A program made the position numbers and the translations under genes. The notes beneath the pieces were generated by a model, which saw only the letters and a list, made by a program, of their open reading frames with translations, was not told the DNA's origin and did not search any database. From Candidatus Altimarinota bacterium (GTDB lineage Bacteria > Patescibacteriota > Gracilibacteria > BD1-5 > UBA6164), in contig JABWCI010000003.1 of assembly GCA_013368515.1 (NCBI GenBank), positions 1-64,000 on the forward strand: a DNA stretch of 64,000 nucleotides, given 5' to 3'. Numbering within the stretch: the first letter of the stretch is position 1; each line of letters opens with the position of its first letter. This document shows, piece by piece, positions 24,836-34,429 of the stretch.

Positions 24836-25199
24836 TTATAGTAAATAATATTAAAATCTCTTAAAACTCAAAATTTTAAGTTTCACCTTATAAATGGCTT
24901 ATCTAAGCCATTTATTTTTGCATAATTTTTAAGATATATCTAATAATAGAAATAAATGTTTTTAAAATTAAAAATTGAAAGGAAAAGTAATATTGTAAAT
25001 ATATAAGATTTTTAAAATATAAAAATCTTATATATATATTGAAAAATATTTTTAAAAAATCTTAAATAAAAATAATTTTATGAAATAAATATTTTTAAAA
25101 AGTTAGAGAAGTATATTACGATATATTTATTATATCACATAATGTAACTTATGTGTATTTAAATATAATAAAAATATAAGAAGTCTTATTTTTGACTTC
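24836..25199. other. gap with terminator and AT-rich palindromes, no gene seen
   Basis: A hairpin at 24892-24919 (AAATGGCTTA / TAAGCCATTT then ATTTTTG) ends the murD transcript. Further on, an AT palindrome around 24995-25040 (ATATATAAGATTTTT / AAAAATCTTATATAT) and CACATAA / TTATGTG at about 25136-25155 are visible. I see no coding sequence or RNA gene. Confidence 0.6.
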
Positions 25200-25208
25200 T
25201 TATATTTT
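25171..25208 (-). terminator. terminator of pilT
   Basis: AAAATATAAGAAGTC and GACTTCTTATATTTT pair around a short loop; the pilT stop codon sits in one arm. Confidence 0.85.
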
Positions 25209-26195
25209 TCAAGCATCTTTTAGTTTATCTAAACTCATTTTCATTGTATACATTCAGTCTGACACTCAAGTTTCAATTGCTCAGTCTATCTGATGAATAA
25301 CTCATTTTCTAATCATATTTGATATACCTACATTATTTACAAGCAATTCAGTAGCTAAAACTCTTCATTTTCAATCTTTAGTTTTTAATAAATCTTGCCA
25401 TATAATTCATATAAGTGAATCTGATAATTGTGATCTTATATGTTCTTTTTCATCTCAAGAAAACATATCTATTATTCTTGAAACAGTTCTAGCTGCACCT
25501 GATGTATGCAATGTAGCTATAACTAAATTTCATGTTTCAGCTGCTCTAAGTGCCAATCTAAATGTTTCTAAATCTCTCATTTCTCAAATCATAATAACAT
25601 CGCTTGCCTGTCTTAATGCGTATTTTAAACCATTTTCAAAGCTTAAAGTATTTATACCTACTTCCCTTTGTTCTATCAAAGATTTATTATTATTAAAAAC
25701 ATATTCTATAGGATCCTCAACTGTTATTATATGTTTTTGCATATTAGCAGAAATAGTATCAATCAATGCTGACATTGTAGTAGATTTACCAGATCATACA
25801 GATCAAGTAACTAAAAGTAATCCGTTTTTTCTTTTAATAAGCTCTAATAACTTATCTGGTAATCATAATTCCCTAAAGCTAGGTAATTTAGTTTTAATAG
25901 GTCTAAATACAGCTCATATTCATGATTTTGAAAAGAAAACATTTGCTCTAAATCTAGAATATCACTTTAAATCTATTGGAAAATCAAGCTCTAATTTCTC
26001 TTTTAAAGTTTGTTTTTGTTTTTCATTCATTATAGATATAATTTGATTACTTAATTCTGATTGAGAGATTATATCATATTCTTCCAAGTAAGTAACTTCC
26101 CCATATATTTTAAGTGCTGGCCTTGCTCAAGAAGAAAGTATAATATCTGAAGCATCTCTTTCTAATGATAATTTAAGTATTTCTACGATATTCAT
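25200..26195 (-). CDS. pilT: type IV pilus retraction ATPase PilT
   Basis: Hexameric secretion-type ATPase, 331 residues. Walker A is TGSVGSGKST (about residue 130), the Asp box VEDPIEY, Walker B region IMIGEMRDLET, and the PilT-type AATGNLVIATLHT-like stretch (here ETGNLVIATLHTSGAA). The family powers pilus retraction, twitching and DNA uptake. A pseudopilin gene lies divergently 75 bases away. In an episymbiotic or predatory candidate-phylum cell, pili would serve attachment to the host; that is inference. Confidence 0.94.
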
Positions 26196-26270
26196 ATGTA
26201 TTTATAAATAAAAATATATTTAAAATATAATAACATAAATATCTAATTATTCAAAATAAATAATAAATAT

Positions 26271-26660
26271 ATGGAAAAAAAAGCTTTTTCACTAATGGAG
26301 GTTATCGTTGCAACAAGTATATTATCTATATCTGTTTTTTGAGTATACAAAATGATATGAGAAAATAATAAAATAATAAACAATTCGAATAATTATTTAA
26401 ATAAAACATTACTATTCCCTATAATAGAAACTTGTATAGAAAAAAGCTGAATAACTTCTTGAGTAAACTATATATATTTATGAAATGACTTAAAATTATG
26501 TGATACTCAAGCTACTGAGATATCAAATAACATAGATAATATAAATTATACATTAATAGCTAGTTTAAGAACCAATTTACCTAGTAGTAAAATATGGGAT
26601 ATAAGTATAGAAGATGATTTTTCATGAACAAGTTCATGAATATATGTACAAAAACAATAG
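26271..26660 (+). CDS. type IV pseudopilin/prepilin-like protein
   Basis: A 129-residue protein whose N-terminus MEKKAFSLMEVIV is a prepilin signal: short basic leader, then a hydrophobic helix with Glu at mature position 5. Cleavage would fall between Ala5 and Phe6; most prepilins have glycine before the cut. The rest is a small soluble head domain with two cysteines (TCIEKS, LKLCDT) that could pair. Likely a minor pilin or pseudopilin of the pilus powered by the adjacent PilT. Ends at TAG. Confidence 0.85.
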
Positions 26661-26686
26661 AGAAGAGCTGCATTCTCTTCCCTATC

Positions 26687-26836
26687 TTATATAATCTCTA
26701 CTAATTCTTTTTGTTCTGAATTAGTCATATATCAGACATATTTCATAAAACTAAGTTTTTCTGATTCTGTCATGATTTCTGATGATGCTATTTTATCTAA
26801 AACTTTACCATCAACTTTTATTTGTTGTTTTCACAT
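26687..26836 (-). CDS. small hypothetical protein, 49 residues
   Basis: Reading ATG to TAA with UGA at two glycine positions. Sequence is amphipathic (KVDGKVLDKIASSEIMTE then KLSFMKYVGYMTN) with no recognised family. It is convergent with the pseudopilin gene, with a weak GAAGAG/CTCTTC hairpin between the two. Its length limits confidence. Confidence 0.5.
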
Positions 26837-26979
26837 ATTTTTTTATATTACGAATATAATATTTATTATTAGGGTTTGCGAATCCCTAGAAAGTAATTTA
26901 AGTATACATTTATATTATTCCATATATTTATTAATATGTCAAATATTATCTTTACTTTTTGTAATTATTATTTTTAATT

Positions 26980-27468
26980 ATGATTATTTTATGAATAGAT
27001 CCTGGTACAACAACAATAGGTTATTGTATAGTTAAAAAAAATAAATCTAAAATTGAACTATTAGATTATGGTATATTTAAAACAACTCCTAAGATTTGAT
27101 TAGAATATAAGATATTGGAGATATGAAAAGATATAGATTATATCATAGAAAAATATAATCCTGAGCTTTTAAGTATAGAAAAATTATTCTTTCAAACAAA
27201 TACTAAAACTGCAATAGATGTAGCGCAAGCAAGATGAGTAATAATTTATGAAGCTATTAAAAAGTGATTAAAAATAAAAGAATATACTCCTTTACAAGTA
27301 AAAAAAGCTATAACAGGAAATTGAAATGCAAATAAAACGCAATTACAAAATGCTATAAAAATATTATTTTGACTTGATAATATACCTAAGCCAGATGATG
27401 CCGCAGATGCAATATGACTTGCATATATCTGAGCACTAAACTCAAATCTAATAAATAATTGATTTTAA
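26980..27468 (+). CDS. ruvC: Holliday junction resolvase RuvC
   Basis: Crossover junction endonuclease, 162 residues, the family's usual length. The N-terminus [15 protein letters not shown] holds the first catalytic Asp, SIEKLFFQ the catalytic Glu and PDDAADAIG the C-terminal acidic pair. It cuts Holliday junctions during recombination. The gene stands alone upstream of a tRNA gene. Confidence 0.95.
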
Positions 27469-27499
27469 TATTTTTTAATTATAATAAAAACAATTATTT

Positions 27500-27576
27500 A
27501 TGGACCTAGCTTAATTAGAAGAGTGCTCAGATTCCGACCCTGAGAGGCATACGTGCAATTCGTATGGTCCATGCCA
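27500..27576 (+). tRNA. tRNA with anticodon CCG (Arg by table, Trp-like acceptor)
   Basis: Cloverleaf of 77 bases with encoded CCA. The acceptor stem ATGGACC pairs fully with GGTCCAT, so pair 1-72 is A-U, and the discriminator is G73. The anticodon arm CTCAGA..CCTGAG has one A-C mismatch and loop TTCCGAC, giving anticodon CCG, which reads CGG. A1-U72 with G73 and a C34-C35 anticodon start match bacterial tRNA-Trp identity rather than typical tRNA-Arg (G1-C72). The D-loop has AG in place of G18G19 and the T-loop has TGC in place of TTC. It may therefore decode CGG as tryptophan; charging is not shown by sequence alone. Confidence 0.72.
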
Positions 27577-27596
27577 TAAAATATAAAATAAATAAT

Positions 27597-27914
27597 ATGG
27601 GTTTTTTAAAAAAAGAATTTAAATTGTATTGATTTCAAATAATACTAATTATTATTTGAACTTTTAGTATATCATTAATATTAACAAATAATATTAATAT
27701 TAAAAATTGATACGACTCAAAAAATATAACAAAAGATAGTACAAATAATAATTTTGAGGCGCAATATATAACTGCAAAATCTTGATGAAATCAATTAGAT
27801 ATATGTACTATGGCTAAAATAGTAAATATATCTTACCTTCAAATAAATGATAATGAAAATTATAAAAAATGGATGTGAATAGAAAAAGAAGAGTGTGATA
27901 AATTAATAAAATAA
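27597..27914 (+). CDS. small anchored protein, unknown function
   Basis: A 105-residue protein with one N-terminal membrane segment (about residues 12-32) and a soluble tail that holds two cysteines (LDICTMAK, EECDKL). It starts 20 bases after the tRNA and ends in a strong bidirectional terminator. Gly codons are mostly UGA. No family recognised; the topology suggests a cell-surface or periplasm-facing tail. Confidence 0.65.
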
Positions 27915-27947
27915 GAAGTTAGATAAAATTATCTAACTTCTTATTTT
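27908..27947. terminator. bidirectional terminator
   Basis: AAAATAAGAAGTTAGAT and ATCTAACTTCTTATTTT flank a short loop, between convergent genes; it overlaps the plus-strand stop. Confidence 0.9.
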
Positions 27948-27948
27948 A

Positions 27949-28185
27949 TTAATGCATGCTATGCATATGTTCAACAGATACATGTATACTTCAATGTTCA
28001 GTAGAAACCGGAAAAAAGAAATTTTCTCATCATATTCTTCTTACTCAGCTTTTTATTCATTCTATTTCTCTCAAAACATCTCAAGAAAATGAAACAACAA
28101 AATCTCAAGTCGATAAAAGTTGTCTGCCATCTAAGTAAACAGGGGTTCACTCTAGAATTAAAAAGTCTCTTTTATTAAGCCTCAT
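27949..28185 (-). CDS. hypothetical protein with His/Met-rich tail, 78 residues
   Basis: Reading ATG to TAA, with eight or more UGA glycines, so invisible in the standard code. The sequence looks beta-rich (PVYLDGRQLLSTGDFVVSFS) and ends in VEHMHSMH, a possible metal-binding tail. No family recognised. Single gene with an AT-rich upstream gap. Confidence 0.6.
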
Positions 28186-28527
28186 AATATATAATATAAA
28201 AATATATTTTTAAAATATTAAGTAGATTATAAAATAAATTTATATTTAGTCAAAAAAAATAATACAAAATTAAATATATAATAATTGAAAATAAATCAAA
28301 TAATCTAGCATAATATAAAAAATACTCTAAAATATTAAGAAATTAAATAATATTGAAAATACAATAAATTTAATAAAATAATGTAAGTATTGTTTTTATC
28401 AGTGTTTACCTAGAAAACAAAGCCTATGAAAAAGTTTGAAGTTTATGAAAATATAGTTCTTTAATTTCTTCTTTTATTATTTTAATAATAAGTATAATAC
28501 TATTGTATAACTTAATCTAATAAATAT
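28186..28527. other. AT-rich gap, no gene seen
   Basis: Low-complexity AT sequence holding a weak hairpin (GTAAGTATTG / CAGTGTTTAC, about 28383-28408) and a TATAAT box near 28494 that could serve the RelA/SpoT gene. I see no coding sequence. Confidence 0.5.
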
Positions 28528-29595
28528 ATGAACGATATAATAATCAAAAATCCTGTTCAGAAAGCCAGATTTGAAATACTTTATAATGAAAATAAAGATT
28601 GTATCTCAAATGATTTAGAGTTGCTTATAAAAAATGTTATTTTGATTTTCAAAAGACATAGCAACAATGAAGAGCTTATAGTTCTAGCTTTGATTTATTG
28701 ATTATTGTATTTTTCTATCATAGAAAAAAATCATGAAATAATAACAAAAAAAGATTTAGAAAATCTTAAGATACTTAAAAATAGTTTTAAATTAGAAACG
28801 AAATGAGAATTTAAAAGTTTTTTAGATGAAGTTTTGGTTATGGATAAAGATTTATTCTTACTTAAAACTATTATAAAATATAACATATTATCTTTTGAAA
28901 AAAAATTTATAAATATAGTTCCTAACCTAAATAATTATTATAAATCTATATGATACTTGATTCCCTATCTAACATATATAGAATCACCTTTTTTAAGCTT
29001 TTTCCAAGATGTATATTTTAAAAAAATATATCCTCACAAATTTGAAAAAACAAGAAAATACTATATAGAAAAAATAAGCAAAGTAGAATTTCCTTGAGAA
29101 CATATGTTTACAATAGTAAACAATATATGAGAATTGATGACAGAATCTGAAGTTATATGAAAAACAAAAGTAAGAAGAAAAACATATTTTAGTATATACA
29201 ATAAACTAGTTAGAAAAAAATGAGCCTGAGTACTGGATACTATATGAATAAGACTAGTATTTTGAACAATAGATGATTTAAAAATATTTGCATGAAACTT
29301 TGAAAATAGATATGTATATATAGATAAAAAAGACTATATAAATAATCCAAAAGAAAACGGATATAGAAGTTTGCATTACAAATATATAAGTCCATATAGA
29401 GATACTCAAATACTTGTAGAAATACAAATTAGAACACTAGAAATGGATAAAGAAATAAGTGATACTAACTCTATCTCTCATTTTAGTTATACAGTAAAAC
29501 AAAATAAATGGCATAAGATTTTTAAAGAAATCCATGCTGGGTACAATTATATAAATAAAAAATTACATCGTGAAACATCTGAAAATCAAAATTAA
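28528..29595 (+). CDS. RelA/SpoT-type (p)ppGpp synthetase with decayed HD domain
   Basis: A 355-residue protein. The C-terminal half matches the alarmone synthetase domain: KTKVRRKTYFSIYNKL, LDTIGIRLVF, KENGYRSLHYKY (about 276) and VEIQIRTLEMDKEIS. The N-terminal part lines up in position with the HD hydrolase domain, but the His-Asp metal pair is missing (LALIYGLL where LL-HD is expected). TGS and ACT domains are absent. It probably makes but does not hydrolyse alarmone. Its last 26 bases overlap the ABC-F gene, so stress signalling and ribosome rescue are translationally coupled. Confidence 0.82.
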
Positions 29596-31291
29596 TAACC
29601 TAGAATTTGACTGAGAAACAGTATTGAAAGACATAGATTTTGTACTAAATAAAACCGATAGAGTAGCTATAGTTTGAGCAAATGGAGCTTGAAAAACTAC
29701 TCTATTAAAAGTGCTAACTTGAGAAATAACAAATTATGATTGATCAATTGATAATGTATGAAATCTAAGCTTATGATATCTTAAACAAATTCATTCATCT
29801 GATGAAACTAAACTAGTTAGACAAGAACTTAAAGAAGCTTTTACACAAATAATAGAAACTGAAAAAGCTCTAGACGAAATAGAAAAAAAGATGGCCGAAA
29901 ATCCTCATGATTTAGAAATCATAGAACAATACTCTTCCCTTTTAGAGATATTTAACAACATAGGTTGAAACGACTATAACAACAAAATCCATAATGTGGC
30001 AAGTGGTATATGAATACTTGAACTATTAGATAAAAAATTAAATGAAGTTAGTTGATGACAAAGAACCAAAATAGCACTAGCAAAAGTACTCCTAGAATCA
30101 CCAGATATACTTTTCCTTGATGAACCTACAAACTTTATAGATATGTGAAGTGTAGAATGGCTTGAAAGTTTTTTGCAAAACAAATGGAAAAGTGGTTATG
30201 TAATTATATCGCATGATAGAGAGTTTTTAGACAGAACTTGTGACTTAACTTATGAAGTACAACCAAAAAGAGGTATTACATTTTATCACACAAACTATAC
30301 TTGATACCTGGAAGAAAGAGATAGGATAGAAAAGAAAAAAATGGAAAACTTCAAAAGAGAACAAGAGTTTATAGAAAAAGAAGAAAAGCTTATAGATAGA
30401 TTTAGAGCTTGAAGTCGTGCATGATGGGCAAAATCTAGAGAAAAAGCACTTGATAGAAGAGATATAATTGAACCACCTTATATACCAAAAAAACCAAAGT
30501 TTTTCTTCAATTTTACTTGAGAATTACCAGAAAAAGTACTTAGTTTTAAAGAGTGTTTTGTTGGTAGAAAAGAACCATTATTTTTTATAAATGAAGTTCA
30601 TCTTTATAAAAAACAAAGGATTTGAATAGTTTGAGAAAACGGAGTTTGAAAATCTACATTTTTAAAAACTATCATGAGAGAATTAGATGTTCTTGATGGT
30701 ATGTATAACAGATGAAAAGGTATTCAAATATGATATTATTCTCAATTACATGAAGAACTAAGAAAAGATAAAACAGTTAGAGAAAACTTTGAATTGGCAG
30801 GAATAAATTATCCAGAACAAAACTTGATATGACTTATAAAACACTATCTTTTTGAAAAAGAAGATTTAGATAAAAAAGTAAGTGATTTATCTGGATGACA
30901 AACTTCTAAATTGCTTTTTGCTATACTATGACAAAAAGAATACAATCTACTTATACTTGATGAACCTACAAATCATCTAGATTATGACACTAGAGAAAGT
31001 TTAGAACAAGCATTAAAAGAATTTGAATGATCTATACTTTTTATATCGCATGATAGATATTTTGTAAATAAACTAGCTACAAATATATGGTTTATCACAA
31101 ACAATGAATTATCTGTTTCATACTGAAATTATGAAGATTATAGATACAAGATAGAACACAATCTAGATATGGATATGAGTTTGTTTGATGAAGAAGCAGA
31201 GCTTAATTTAGTATTAGAAGAAAAACTATGAGAAAAAGAATTTAAAAGACTAAAAGAAAAATTTAGTGGAAAGAAACATAGGAGGAAATAA
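29570..31291 (+). CDS. ABC-F family ATPase (ribosome-associated)
   Basis: Two ABC domains in one chain of 573 residues and no membrane segment. First Walker A GANGAGKT (about 38) with signature VSGGQRTK (about 160); second Walker A GENGVGKST (about 354) with signature LSGGQTSK (about 439). Both Walker B regions read LFLDEPTN and LILDEPTN. The linker between domains is long and charged ([20 protein letters not shown]), as in EttA/Uup-type factors that act on the ribosome. GTG at 29570 is chosen, because no ATG precedes the first domain; it overlaps the preceding gene by 26 bases. Confidence 0.92.
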
Positions 31292-31322
31292 AAAGATATA
31301 CAACTTCGTTGTATATCTTTTT
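31290..31322. terminator. terminator after the ABC-F gene
   Basis: AAAAAGATATACAAC and GTTGTATATCTTTTT around a TTC loop, in the gap between convergent genes. Confidence 0.9.
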
Positions 31323-31329
31323 ATTTCAA

Positions 31330-31680
31330 TTAGAAATCATCATCTAAATCTAGAGTTATTTTAATAGCATTTTTAACTTCTTTGTAATATATTTTTTCTA
31401 ATTCTCAAATTTTTTCTACTATAAAATCTTTATCAATAGTTATAATTTGAGTTCAAAGAAATCTAGAATCTTCTTTTAATCAATTTTCTTTACTCGATTT
31501 AATTATAAATTCAGAAGGAAAAGGTTTTTTAAGATTTGAAGTCAATGGAATAACTACTAAAGTAGCTGATTTAGAATTAAATAAATTATTTTGAATAACT
31601 ACACAAGGTCTAATTCATGCTTGTGTATGTCATTTTTTGGGATTTAGATTTACATAAACCAAATCATATTTTTGAAACAT
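31330..31680 (-). CDS. mazF: MazF/PemK-type toxin endoribonuclease
   Basis: A 116-residue toxin: QKYDLVYVNLNPKKG at the N-terminus, GIRPCVVIQNN with the family's RP-hydrophobic core, and TLVVIPLTSN for the conserved strand with Ser/Thr. MazF proteins cut mRNA when not held by antitoxin. The small gene just upstream (31682-31912) ends one base before this start, the standard toxin-antitoxin arrangement. Part of the second accessory island. Confidence 0.9.
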
Positions 31681-31681
31681 A

Positions 31682-31912
31682 TTATATCTTTATAGAATTA
31701 AGTTGAACTTCTGAAAAATCTTTATTTATAGTTTTAAATTCTCAATATCTTTCATCAAGTCAAACTTCTATTTGAGCTTTTAATTGATTTTTTTGATATA
31801 ACTTTAATGCTTCTTCTATAATATATTTTTTAGGTTTTTTTAATACTTTTGATTGTTCATCTAAAAAAGTATAAATTGAGTGTTCCATTGTTGTTGTTAT
31901 AGTATGATTCAT
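31682..31912 (-). CDS. antitoxin of the MazF-type toxin (RHH-like)
   Basis: A 76-residue protein. The N-terminal TITTTMEHSIYTFLDEQSK and KKPKKYIIEEALKLYQ look like the strand and helix of a ribbon-helix-helix DNA-binding antitoxin, and the acidic C-terminal part would bind the toxin. It ends one base before the toxin gene. It would repress its own promoter; a palindrome ATTTATATTATATAAAT lies just upstream. Confidence 0.8.
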
Positions 31913-31936
31913 ATTTGTATAATTATTTATAATATC

Positions 31937-31953
31937 ATTTATATTATATAAAT
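31937..31953 (-). promoter_or_regulatory. possible antitoxin operator palindrome
   Basis: A 17-base palindrome, ATTTATATTATATAAAT, in the promoter region of the toxin-antitoxin pair, where autorepression is expected. The AT richness lowers its value as evidence. Confidence 0.4.
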
Positions 31954-31982
31954 ATTTTTATAAATATCAAAATAAAGTTTTT

Positions 31983-33065
31983 TTATTTCCCACTCTTAAC
32001 TCTATTACAATTTTTACAAAGCATCTGACAATTATCACTTGTTGTTTTTCATCACTCGTGCCAAGGTGTGATATGGTCAGCTTCCATTTCATTTAAATTA
32101 AAATGTTTTTTACAATGTGTACAAATACCAGCTTGTTTTTCATAAACTTCCCTTTTTTGTTTTTCTGTGAAAGCTCTTATACTCAAAAACCTTTCTTTTC
32201 TTGTTAATACATACTCATAAATTCAAGATTTTTTTGTTACATCTTCATCTTGCATAAGTTTCAAAACTTCTTGTTCCAATTTATTTGAATCAAAAAAAGT
32301 GTTTTTGTACTGATTATAAAGTGGTCAAAAAGCAACTCATTTCATCTCTTTGCGATAATTTGGAAATATTATTTTTACCCAATTTATCACACTTTGAAAA
32401 TATTGCCACAACTCACTAGCATTTACATTGTGTTGATTTTCTGACATATATTTTTCTATATTATTACCAGAAATCCAAGAAATAGTAGTTTCTAAATAAT
32501 CTTGTCTTATAGGCGAACCATTCATATAATCACTAGCGATATTGTATGCTGGACAATTTGTTTTGGAAAAATACTTTTTTGCATCTGTCAGCCAAGTACC
32601 AGTATAAATTGCATTTCTAAGTTCTTGTTCTGTAAGTTTTTCTCAAGCTATATTTATAGTTTTAAACCAATCTAGTTTTTCTTTATCTGTTCACTCACAA
32701 AAATAAACCATAAGCTTATAATCAAGAATTTGTTCTTGTTCTTCTTTTTCTAGATTATGAAAATATCTATAATTTATAGAATATTTTCAAGCAACATATT
32801 CACAAATACTTATAGTTCTTTGTTGTCAATCAAGCACTTCAAAAGTTTCGTCATTATTTTTTACAAAATACATGACATTTAAAGGAAAATTTTTTGTAAC
32901 AGTTTCTATTACACTATCTCTTTGTTTGTCTTTGTAAACAAATTCTCTTTGATATTTTGGTCTGATATTTAATTTACCACCTAATCAAACAACTCATTCT
33001 TCATCATTATTTAAATATCAAGATGAAACTTCTCTAATAGTGATTTCTTTTAATTGTATTTTCAT
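31983..33065 (-). CDS. DUF262 + HNH protein, second copy in window
   Basis: A 360-residue protein. DUF262 part: IREVSSGYL, RPKYQREFVYKD and the signature VLDGQQRTI (about residue 78), with the glycine as UGA. The C-terminal HNH: GICTHCKKHF, EADHITPWHEGGK, CKNCNRVKSG. It is shorter than the copy at 13668 and lacks the acidic N-terminal tail. It starts nine bases after the EcoRI-family methylase stop, a pairing that suggests a restriction-modification-like module in which HNH cuts and the methylase protects. Confidence 0.9.
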
Positions 33066-33074
33066 AATATGATT

Positions 33075-34118
33075 TTAAGGATTAACTTTTTTGTTTTTGA
33101 TGATTATTCTCATATATGGAACAATAGGTTTATTATTTTTATCATAATAGCATAAATCTGGATGTCATTCACTAATCGCACCAGTTTGACCAGATTTATA
33201 ATATGCATCTACAAATTCTTGAGACATTCATTTTGTTTCCAAATATCTACTTAAATCTAAAATTTCAAATTGTTCTGGATTATATACACCTAAAAATGTT
33301 ATTGGGACTCATATATTTCAACAATAATCAAAAGGAATTTCTTTAACTTTATCTACATTTATTCAGTCATAATTATCATATTTAGGATATTCAGTTTCAT
33401 TATAAGATTTATAAAGAATTAAATCTTCATGTCTTTTTTGTATTTCTAAATTTGTAAACCAACTTATAGCAGGAGTTTTTATGTAATTTTTTCAAAAATA
33501 TCATTTTTGCTCACAAAATTTCAAATTTGCTTCCAAGCTATTTTCATAAGGTGATTTAAAAACTAAACTAAGATTAAATCAATATCAAGACCAAAGTTTA
33601 TTTTCTTTTATAAGCTTAAAGATCTCTTTATAAGTTATAGCATTCATGTTTCAAAGAGTTATAAATTTCTTATCATATTCCATAAGTTGTGCTACATATT
33701 CTCTAAAAAGTGAAAATGGTGGATTTGTTATAACTATATCTGACTCTTTTAGTATCTCTATACATTCTGGACTTCTGAAATCTCAATTTTGTTTAAGTGG
33801 AGTTTTTACTATATCTAGTTTATTTATTTTTCCATCATGATTTCTATCTCAAATTATCTCTAACTTATAACTTGGTTTTTCATCTTCAAAGTGAGTTGAA
33901 ACAAGTTTTTTTATTCATAAGTACTCAAAATTGAGTTCAAAATATTTCCAAAAATTACTCTCTTCTGGATCATCACAATTACAAAAAATAGTTTTTCATT
34001 TAAAATGCTGCTTGTAATGACCAAGTTCTTTTTCTATATCTGATAATTGAGTATAAAACTCATCATTTTTAGCCTTATTAGCTTTTCTAAGATTTCAATT
34101 TCAAGATTTTTTTTCCAT
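33075..34118 (-). CDS. EcoRI-family adenine-specific DNA methyltransferase
   Basis: A 347-residue adenine methylase. The N-terminus KANKAKNDEFYTQLSDIEKE, then IFCNCDDPEESNFWKYF, is characteristic of the EcoRI methylase family, and the catalytic motif reads IVITNPPFSLFREY (about residue 131). It should modify adenine at a specific site. It is first in a methylase-DUF262 operon and its promoter must lie within the inverted-repeat cluster at 34119-34429. Confidence 0.9.
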
Positions 34119-34429
34119 AATAAAAAGCATATTAAAAAATTAATATGCCAAAATAGACTACTTAAAAGTAGTTTTTCAAAAAAATAATGGTGTTTTAGCA
34201 AACAAAAAAGGGTAACTTAGACTCTTAAAATGTTTGCCAAAACACCACTTTTTGAAGCAAAAAAGCTAACAAAGAAGGGAGAGTAACTAAGTTACCCTTC
34301 TTTATTTATTAAATTTTTCACTTCGTATAATGTGGTATTTTGGCTTTTTTAGTTTATGGAAATTGTGGAAATTTGCAAGTTTTAAGAAATTAGTTATATT
34401 TAAACCATTTAGTAGTAAATAATCTTTTT
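34119..34429. repeat. cluster of nested inverted repeats between divergent genes
   Basis: At least five hairpins in about 220 bases: CATATTAA/TTAATATG, ACTACTT/AGTAGT, GGTGTTTTAGCAAACA/TGTTTGCCAAAACACC, AAGAAGGG..CCCTTCTT enclosing GTAACT/AGTTAC, and a long-range GCCAAAATA/TATTTTGGC. GGGTAACTTAG in the middle of the third hairpin is the reverse complement of CTAAGTTACCC in the fourth. The methylase and the KAP gene diverge from it, so it may be a control region. No gene seen in it. Confidence 0.6.

Noticed and set aside
27956-28138. Plus-strand 60-residue frame opposite the 27949 gene
   Set aside because: It is the antisense of a better minus-strand gene that uses UGA as glycine and reads cleanly from ATG to TAA.
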